Of a DNA stretch of 64,000 nt, positions 55,300-64,000 are shown in pieces (the first letter of the stretch is position 1; each line of letters begins with the position of its first letter). Position numbers and translations under genes: made by a program. The notes beneath the pieces are model-generated. The model saw only the letters and a program-made list of their open reading frames with translations, was not told the DNA's origin and did no database searches. Source of the stretch: Brachyhypopomus gauderio (lineage: Eukaryota; Chordata; Actinopteri; Gymnotiformes; Hypopomidae); contig NC_135219.1 of the NCBI RefSeq assembly GCF_052324685.1, positions 22,080,258 to 22,144,257 of the forward strand. Reading direction: 5' to 3'.

Positions 55300-58050
55300 A
55301 TCGCTACTCCCAAGAGCCCAAGAGCAAGCACAAATAATAATGGGGCTAACAGATTTGAGTTTCATTCACCTATTACATAGCTAATTATTTTGATCAAGCA
55401 CAAAAAGAGATAAAACATGCAGTTCTAGATATGAAGCCATGAATTTTGCAATGACCATAACATCTGTTAACCAAAGCTATAAGCCTATATGATTTGCATT
55501 TATGTAGAGGTTATCTTGGAATGAATGAATAAATGTTAGTTTAGCTATAACCAACACCTTTAGAGAACTATGGTAGCTTTTAATGTCTGAGGTAGCTTTT
55601 AATGTCTGAAAGAATAATGCTTCAAATATAATTGGATTTCCTCAACAGCTTTCATTGATGTAGTTCAGTTACATTAATTTAATTCAGATGTACTACAGTT
55701 AAAGCCATGTGAGGATAAAAATACTTGAATACTTAAATATTTCTATGGTGAGCAGCATACTAGTAGGTTTATTCAGTCCAAAACTATTATTCGAGTATAT
55801 TTCAAGTTTCATGGTAGAATACTCTCTAGAGGAAGCAGCTGTTCATCCTTCACATTTGGCAGGGAGGAACAGTTACAGACGGCGTGACCAGAGACACAGG
55901 GTCATGACCAGGTTCACCTGAGAAGTAAGCTCATTTTGGTAATGACTTGGATTACTGACAGCTCACTGGCAATGTGTTGTAACTCACTGAAAATCCTCTT
56001 CCACAATATGTGGAATCAGCATGGGACATGTGCCACAGCTACTCTACACACTGTATTACACCACATAAAAAAGTCGTTTTGTCTTGAAGAGTTGCATAAA
56101 TCTTGCAAGTAAACTCAATCCCTGTGGTCACTTACATTTGAAAATTAAATAGCAACTCTGTTCTACTTCACAACCTATTTTGAGGTTATATAAGCTATAT
56201 AAAAAGCATTTTCATCTTATTTTGTATTACAACTTGGAATTAGTGATGCACAGCAAAGGTGATGATACTGGCAATATTCCAGGAGAAGTAGGCTCAGTGT
56301 CAATGTCGGGCCCCTAAACGTAGCCCTGGTACCACCTTGAACATTAAGCCACACGTCGTGATAATTGAAGCCATTGTATTTGCACCCACTCTAAGGTATA
56401 CCCAATTCCTTTTATGCATTAAAAATCCCTGAGTAATGCTCTAAACCAATCACGTGACAAAATATAAGGTTACATGTTTCTACTTATTTAACAATTAATA
56501 TATAGAAATATAAAAAACGGATTAGGATTTTCTATGGCAGTAGACAACAGCAACACATTCTGGATACAATTCTGGATTCCAGTCCCCTTACTTGTTTGAC
56601 AATATACACATTGTGCACTTCCTCTTGTTCTCTGTGTTATTATCTGCAACTGTAGCTGTAACTGAATGCTATTTATATTCCTTTATAGCCTGATTAAAAT
56701 TGTGTGAATTTGTGTACATTTAATATAGACTTTTATTAGGCTTATGAGCACACTGTAAACTAGTACTTCAAATTCCATAGTGCAATCAAGAAGGCACTAT
56801 GAGATTCAGAGCTTTGATTTATGCATTATGGATTTCTAATTAACTGGCTATTGGTGAGTTACAATTGGTAAGACAATTCCCTCGGCTGAACTACTAACTA
56901 CTGAGTCTCTAATCCCTTTCATCTTTTTTGAGTTGAGATTTTAGGCTTGCTGTAATCTATATTCCATTCCAACCACTGAACATTTAATAATTATTTGTTT
57001 CAGAATTTGCTGTACTGCATCAACAAGCCGGAACATCCTTCTCTTTAAAATTTTGAAAATCTTCTACTTCTGTCTAAGAGGATTGACGACTTAAATGTTC
57101 AAGGGGCATTTGACAAGGCTGTTGTTCTCACACCAGGTGGTATGCCTTTCCTACTCCAGCCCCTAGAACCCAACATTATATTTTATTGCAAATTTAACTA
57201 GAAGGATTTAACATTTGGCTGCCATCCTGTTGAGCTTTGAGTGCATATTTCAGTAACGTAATTGTATCTACATGTATAACTAGATATTTCCCAGCAAGCT
57301 TATAGTCTCAGTTTTTTTCCTATATTCTGGGACCACCTCACTATAGCCATGCTCAGATAACAAGATGCTACCTACACTAGTTCCCCTGGGGCAGTTTGCT
57401 AATGAGGATTTGGGTGTTCCTCTTACTTTGGAAGAGTGGTTCATTGCTCATTACTCAATAGAATTCTATTTCAGGCACGAGTTCTGGAAAAATAGCTACC
57501 AGCTAGTTCCCAAGTGCCATCTGAGCAATGCAGAATGGCCTAGATCTCTCTATCGCCAGGTGACAGATGGTTAAACATGAGACCATTGTGACACCAGCGT
57601 TTCCAAGCCTTCAAAGCATTGGAAGGGAAAATTCTACCTCTGCTGCACTGTTCTGTTCTGACTCGTCACCATTGCGGAATTCCATGAACTACATCACACA
57701 CCTGTTAGAAACCCTCTTCTCTGAGAGGGCCACTCTTCCCCTTCCTTCAGCTGCTGGACTTAAATGCTGGGAGTTTCCTCACTCTCAATATCAGCAGTGT
57801 CACTGAATGGGTGCTCCTTGTGCTCAGAAAAGAGGTGTTTTCAATGCACACCCTTCAAATGGAGGGTACAAATGGTTTACTCCTCAGCGTCCAGAGACTG
57901 ACAATATTTAACAAATATACTCCGTCTAATAAATAATGAATTATTGAACGAATGTACTGGCTGTTATCTCAGTCACTGCCGTATGCTATAAGCATATGTG
58001 CTAGAGCATCACAGCAAGGTACATCCTTTGCACATTGACACACTTTATTC
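55300..58050. other. AT-rich intergenic, no gene seen
   Basis: Only short frames are present. A 19-bp direct duplication (ggtagcttttaatgtctga) occurs at about 55570-55610. Nothing else was recognised. Confidence 0.4.
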
Positions 58051-58059
58051 GGTGCCGTT

Positions 58060-58600
58060 GAATAGTTGGTGTTTAACTCTTTATTGATTACGTTTGTGTT
58101 CTTCTTTTATGTCGCACCATAGTCCTGGAGAAACGTTATTTCGTTTCACTGAATATAGCTGAAATAATAATAAAAGACTTTTGACTCTCTTAACCCTTCT
58201 CTGCGAGGCATGTTGCTTACACAGAAAGACGTTTAATGAAAACGAAAGTAAAATACCACACGCGCACAAACAAGCAATGTACAGAAATATACGCACACCG
58301 GCTGTTAAGTTCCCAAAGGAAGACACGATGAAGCCACAACATGGACATAATCACGGACAAGGGCGAATGCTAACAGCGGGATATTTATAAGCACACTGAT
58401 GGGGAAGGAAGCAGACACAGGTAAACGCAGGGAACATTGCTAACAAGAGGGGCGTGGCAACATGTGGCCACAGGGAAGTAAACAAAGGGCACCGGGAGAC
58501 ACGCTGACACGAGGGAAAACAACGCCACGTGGAGCGACCCATCACGTGGGAGAGATAGTTGAAGAGGACAGCGTGATATGTTATTCCAAAGACACGTCAC
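58060..58600. repeat. Possible LTR-type repeat
   Basis: The composition resembles minus-orientation fish LTRs: tctttattgatt near the left side, then ggatatttataagcacac, acaggtaaacgcagggaaca and CpG-containing GC-rich sequence to about 58600. No target duplication was confirmed. Confidence 0.3.
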
Positions 58601-59231
58601 CATTGGGTTCAAGGCAAACTGAGTTTACTTTTCTTTTTAAACAGCTACATTTATACATAAGATATAATACTTACATATTTACATATATATATTAGCTAAA
58701 ACACATAAGATCTATGTGTTAAGATATAGATTTCAAAAGTAAAAAGAAATAAAACAGTAATATTAAATTCTACATTCTATATTCTACTGCTCTTGCAGAC
58801 TGCCAGTATCTAGCTAAAGAGTTGCCAGAAATGACTTTGTGCAGAACTATTTTGTATGTGCATACAGTACCTTTATGAAAACTTTTGCCTCATTTTCTCA
58901 CAGCACTCTTGTTACATAGAGAAATGGATTTTAGCCAGTTAGAACTAGAGATCAACTAGTGATTCCAAGTACAATTACAGTACTATTCCACCAAAAAGTC
59001 AGGGACAAGTTATAAAGGAATAATAAGACAGGGAAGCTCTGTGAAATGTGAGTTTGAATAAAAGCAAGTAGCACTGCTATGAGTCTCATTGCTTTTTTTC
59101 CACAAATGCACTCAGTGCCATCCATGGTGGCACAAATAGATTGATCTCATAGCAACATGGTCCCCATGGCAACATGAGATGCAGATGTCAGACCACAGTG
59201 GTCCAGGAGGGATTAGACGCCTGTTGGGCAG

Positions 59232-59263
<32 letters not shown>

Positions 59264-59380
59264 CTCTCTCACTCTCACTCTCCCTCTCTCTCTCACTCCC
59301 TCTCTCTCTCACTCTCACTCTCTCTCTCACTCTCTCTCTCTCTCTCTCACTCTCTCTCTCTCACTCTCTCTCACTCTCTC

Positions 59381-59436
<56 letters not shown>

Positions 59437-59437
59437 T
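59232..59437. repeat. (CT)n microsatellite with CA tail
   Basis: About 200 bp of CT repeats broken by interspersed A, ending in a short CA run. The Leu-Ser open frames on the + strand here are low-complexity artefacts. Confidence 0.95.
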
Positions 59438-59499
59438 CTTTCTATCTTTTTCTCCTGAAACTAAAATAAGGTACAATTTTGCCATCCACATGCAATTAC

Positions 59500-62400
59500 A
59501 TTGCTTTCATGGATAAAAGAACTACGAATACTATGTACAATATGAAAGGAACCACTATGGGATGACTTAAAAACACTTTTATGAAGCATGTTTTATGAAG
59601 TCTATTTCTGTGAGTCAGGCTTTTAAAATTATTGTCAGACACCAGTATAGTGGGTCTTTCCCTCGCTGCACGACATCTAGGAAGGTCAAGGGTGTACATA
59701 CTTATTCAGATGCATATGCGTCTCTTAGACAGCAGGCATGCAGCATTGTTAAATACTTCAGTAGGTGTGGAACAGGACTGCATTATTGGACCCTAGAGAT
59801 GACCTGATGATGGGGAGAGAGAGGCCCAGACATTCCTACTCACAGAGAGTCCATACTGTGGTGTTAAGGACTTCACTGTATAGCTAGAGTTCCAATTTTA
59901 ATCTAGTTGAGGGGCTGGACTTGTGGTCTCTCCTTTTTTACTATGACTGAACACTTGCAGATGTTATTAAAGAATCATACATCCACTAAATGAAACATTT
60001 CCAGGTAATGTTAATGATCACATATGAGAAAGCCAGTGAACTACGTCAGGCAATGGTTTTGCAACGCTCACATCTGGGTGGCCAGTACAATGGACATTCT
60101 AGCTGCTGAACTAAGATGGTGGTACAAAAAACTTGTCACCAGAGCTTCACGTGCACACAAAGTCTCACACAATACAGCTATCATGCTTTGTATGAAATGA
60201 CAACGAGAGTCCTAGATTTCTGTTTTTTATGATGAGCCACTTATATTTAAACCTTGGATAAACACAAAGGTAGCTCATTAAATCCAGAATTCTGCTTTGG
60301 TATACATCGCAACACGATGTTGCTGACAGAAAAAAATAGCACGAAGAATATAATCTAAAAAAAATATGCATAGACAGGTTTTTCTGGAGTATCTTCAGCA
60401 CAAACAGTTTTGAGCTTTGTACCAACAGATTCAATAACAAGACATTAAAAAGACCTCTGCACTCTTAAATCCATTAACTGGTTTAAACCACTCAGTTCCT
60501 CTTCTTCACACTGAAATCTTACCTGTTAAAGAACAATAATTCTTGTAGCTTTCTTGTAAATTCTTGTAATGTCATGCTTCCCATGTCTTATGTATCTACA
60601 ATTTCAGACATGAATTACTGCTAATTGTTCATTTATGTCAGTATGATGGATTATATTATAATTTAACATTTTGATTCATAAACATGGTAGAATAGGGGCC
60701 TGTGATGAACCAGTGTGTAATACATTCCAGAAGTGAACTTAAGACATAATGCATTCTTTGTTCATTTCCTGTCATGTTATCATCAGCTGTGTGAGTTTCT
60801 GTGAAGGAGATAATATGAATTATTATGATAAAAGGTCATCAGAATAAAATGAAATGTCATTGCTCCAGAACTCTGCTATTATTTAAGCCCTTTACCAATT
60901 CTACAAAGGGCTTTGCCATTTGACTGTGTGTGTGTGTGTATCTTCTTTATCAGTTTACTTATGTGTACGGTGTCCACAGTTAATAGATATCTCATCTGAA
61001 CTCTTGGAACTCTATAATAACTTGCCCCTGATTGGAGCAATCAATCTCTTTTGTTTGTATACCACCAATTGGATTAAAATTATTTGGCAAGTGTAATTTA
61101 TTATTTGGCAAGAGTTAGAGACTATATCTTGTACATCTAGGTGCATCTATAAAGTAGCTGTTTACAACAAGCTAGATAGCAAGTATACATCAGATGTGGT
61201 TTTAAGTCTTGCAAAAGGAGAACATATTGATTTCTCTTGGTCAGGTATGGCTTTGCATCTTGGCTTTGAGTTGCACAACTTCACTTGAAGTGTAAAGTAG
61301 TTTGGGACTGACATGAATACTGATTGACACGGTAATACACAGTGTTGTACTGACACTTCATTCTTATGTGCATATTTACGGCAACCTAACTGCTGTATGA
61401 GTGAAGTCAGTGTTGGTATTTTTTTTTGCTGTGAATTGAAGTTTACCTTTTGCCCTTTCTTCTCCAAGGACTTCTGTTCAGTATTACCCAACCAAAGGAA
61501 GATCATGAGTTAAGACACTGCTGACACAAAACGATATCGGAGGACCTTAGAAGACCTGGTCACTGTTTACACAAGAAAGATTGAAAAGGCAAAGGGTGAA
61601 AAGGGGTGAGACCAACTAGTTGTGCCTCAAGCATCAAACAGAAAAACAAAAAGGTTTCAGATCAAGATGAATGGATTGTTGCAGTGTGTCTGTGATTATG
61701 CATGCCCCCGAAATGTATTACACTCACCCGGGGCAGAAGGGCCTTGCTTCTTAGGAAGATGTTATTAGAACATGACAAATATGAAATAATTTGTCATTTA
61801 TAGTTATAGTACTGTGGTTTCACAGTTTGGTGTAGATTGGGTTCCAAAATGTTGCATTTTAAATGACAAATAAAAGACAGAAAATCTTTCTTGCCCACTC
61901 TAAGCTTTGTTGTTACACATATAAGGACACCAAACTGAAAGGGTCATGACCTTACTGACAGTATAAAGTAATGTAATACAAGATTAAGCATAGTTCATGT
62001 GACAGCCCTGGAAATCTAATCATCTTTATTACTGGATCTTTTTCAGTGAAGACAAATTCAAAAACAACTGTCATTCAAAGAAGGAAGTTAGCAAAGATGT
62101 CAGGTTATAAAGAGATTACCACTTTTTCATACTGTTTGCTGTGTGACTGACTCTGCATACAGACTCTTCATCCAGGCAATTCATGATCCTGAACTAAATT
62201 GGGGCTGTAATACACAATGCATCAGGCAAATGTGTGTCTAGCTTTCTCATCTGTGGCTACATTATATTGGTTTTGTTTACGAGACATAATTTGTCTTAAA
62301 ATTTGAAAGGATACATATTATGGCATTTTTAAGAATAAGAGCTTGCTTAATGTTTGGATTAGAAGTGAAGATCTCTTGGGTCAGTGTCATTTCTGAAAAC

Positions 62401-62570
62401 ATGGGGGAAATGTTTTCAGTGTGTGTGTTTCTGGGTATGTTGATTTGCATTTTCCCTGAAAACTGAGTTTCATTGTTTTGTCATATTTCTGTGGACTGCA
62501 GCGCAGAAAAGCAGATCAGCTTGACTCTAAAAATGCCAAGAACTTGCAATGTGATGGGTATGGGTTTGTG
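59500..62570. other. Intergenic, no gene seen
   Basis: AT-rich with short frames only, including a minus-strand 114-codon frame (61162-61506) without recognisable domains. No RNA gene or clear repeat was identified. Confidence 0.4.
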
Positions 62571-62579
62571 TCATTGTAA

Positions 62580-64000
62580 ATCACTTTGGTATTTCAAAGC
62601 CATCTTGAGTCTCTGCAATTTGCTGCAGAATCCTGGAATAAAATAGAGATGACTTCTCGGAACCCTCGAGAACCCACGGGAGTTTCACCATCCTGCTTGG
62701 TATACTAATAAATACATAAAAGTCCTGGACTGAAAGCAGGACAGGGTTCACCAGGGCATATGTTTTATAAATCCATTCATGCATCCCGCAGTCTTGTTTG
62801 GTGATCTAGAAAAGGGTACCCGGAGGGTCTATGAAGAATGCCAGATCTTAGAGGAAAGAGCTCTTCCACCTGCTCCTCCCTGAGCTCCAGTGCGAGTGCA
62901 GCATCCTTGTAGCGAACAGGTAGGCTGATCACTCTGCTCCTCGAGAGAGAGAGGCTAAGGAGAACATGCACTGCTAACGCTGCGCAAAGATTAAAGGGCT
63001 GCTCGCACAGGACTGAATACATTAAGCCAAGCTGCGCAGACAGCCGCCATGTGGGCCACAATCACATTGCCCGCTGCTTGATTCGCACAGAGAGAGGGAG
63101 AGAGAGAATGAGAGAGAGGGAGAGAAAGAGGGAGAGGGAGAGAAAGAGGGAGAGAATGAAAGATGGAGAGCGAATGTGCGTGTGCCTCTGTGCATGTGTG
63201 TATAAGACTCTTCAAAGGGAATTGCTTAGTATCCAAATCCCAATAATTATAAGACATCCCTTAAAATCAGTCCACAAGCAGATCTATAGATGTATATTAT
63301 ACACTTCTTACCAAAATATTTACTTGTTCTTAAGTCTACCCATCTTGGATAAGTCATATTCTATTTGAAAATAACATGACAATAATAGGGAAGCTGCAAA
63401 TTATCATGTGTTATCATGTTTGAAGAGGTAAAATACAGGATTAGTAGGCTGTCTGTTACTAAATGTAAAACAGTTTCCCTGGAATAGAACATATGTGACA
63501 TCAAACCTAACTGAACAGCTTACACAGTACTCTGAAATTTGCAGCATTCAGTAATTGCCTGTGTCTCAATATTTATAAACAGACATGACTCACCATTGTA
63601 ATGTTAGTTGCACAAACCCTTTAAATGCTATTAGAACAAAAAAAAAACCCGTAAGGAGGACGTAAGTTTGGTGTCTGGGGAAAAAGAAAAAGAAAAAAAG
63701 CAAAACTGACACAAACAGTCATGTGGGAAGAGAGCTCAGGCACTGTGTTCTTCTGCTGTCTTCCAAGACTGAGCAAAGCTGTCTACCCAGACAGACCCCA
63801 GCCCTCCTGCCGACAGCCGTCCCACTCGCCCTGGCTGGTAAACTGAAGCCTGAGCACATCAGCAAGAAACGTCAGCCTAATTCCTGTTAACACTGGACCA
63901 GTTTGTCTTGCCATCAGAGATGTGTGCAGCTCGTGTGGACCACGCTCACTCAACAAGCATGACACGGAAGCGGTTTCAGTTCTCATGTACTGTGTGCAGT
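62580..64000. other. Right edge; GA repeat and GC-balanced patches
   Basis: A GA-rich simple repeat lies at 63089-63165. Around it (62850-63075) and at 63720-64000 the sequence is more GC-rich than the preceding 20 kb and could belong to regulatory or 5' exon sequence of a gene beyond the window, but no frame or splice site is convincing. Confidence 0.3.

Noticed and set aside
59174-59469. Leu/Ser-rich 94-96-codon frames
   Set aside because: Translation of a CT microsatellite.
63783-63986. Minus-strand frame at the right edge as a gene end
   Set aside because: GC-balanced but no recognisable protein or splice context; cannot be judged without the neighbouring sequence.

Overview
This window is vertebrate nuclear DNA, most likely from a ray-finned (teleost) fish. 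The genes have many short coding exons with GT-AG introns. The duplicated HSP90-alpha pair is the arrangement known from zebrafish (hsp90aa1.1/hsp90aa1.2). The surrounding DNA holds fish-type hAT elements, MITEs, solo LTRs, a Ty3/gypsy relic and a LINE relic. The species cannot be fixed from the sequence.

Left flank (1-5.1 kb): transposon-rich. It holds a DNA transposon with a 6-bp target duplication (228-2064) carrying a nested hairpin element (1266-1544), a solo LTR with a 5-bp target duplication (3501-3819), and a 33-bp tandem array (4144-4390).

Gene block (5.1-35.4 kb), all on the + strand: hsp90aa1.1 (CDS 6370-9686, 10 coding exons, 723 aa), hsp90aa1.2 (CDS 11422-15128, 10 coding exons, 728 aa) and ppp2r5c (CDS 16464-33079, 16 coding exons, 577 aa, plus an alternative first exon at 21953-22046 giving a 525-aa form). 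All reading frames and splice phases close exactly. Each HSP90 gene has a heat-shock-element cluster, a TATA box, a non-coding first exon and its own poly(A) signal. Only about 220 bp separate the poly(A) signal of copy 1 from the TATA box of copy 2. Parts of the two HSP90 genes (exon 3 and exon 7) are nearly identical at the DNA level while their flanks are about 30% diverged, which points to gene conversion. HSP90-alpha is a stress-inducible cytosolic chaperone; PPP2R5C is a B56-gamma regulatory subunit of protein phosphatase 2A. They share a chromosomal neighbourhood in mammals too.

Right flank (35.4-64 kb): no confident protein-coding gene. It is AT-rich and repeat-rich: homopolymer G/C runs (39.4-40.0 kb), an unclassified diverged repeat present at 43.6 and 53.2 kb (the second copy split by a solo LTR), a diverged ~242-bp tandem repeat (45.0-45.4 kb), a decayed Ty3/gypsy chromovirus-like pol (48.2-50.4 kb), a decayed LINE interrupted by another insertion (50.6-52.0 kb), a long-terminal-inverted-repeat MITE (54251-54740) and a CT microsatellite. 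One candidate exon with consensus splice sites (46234-46340) is unassigned.
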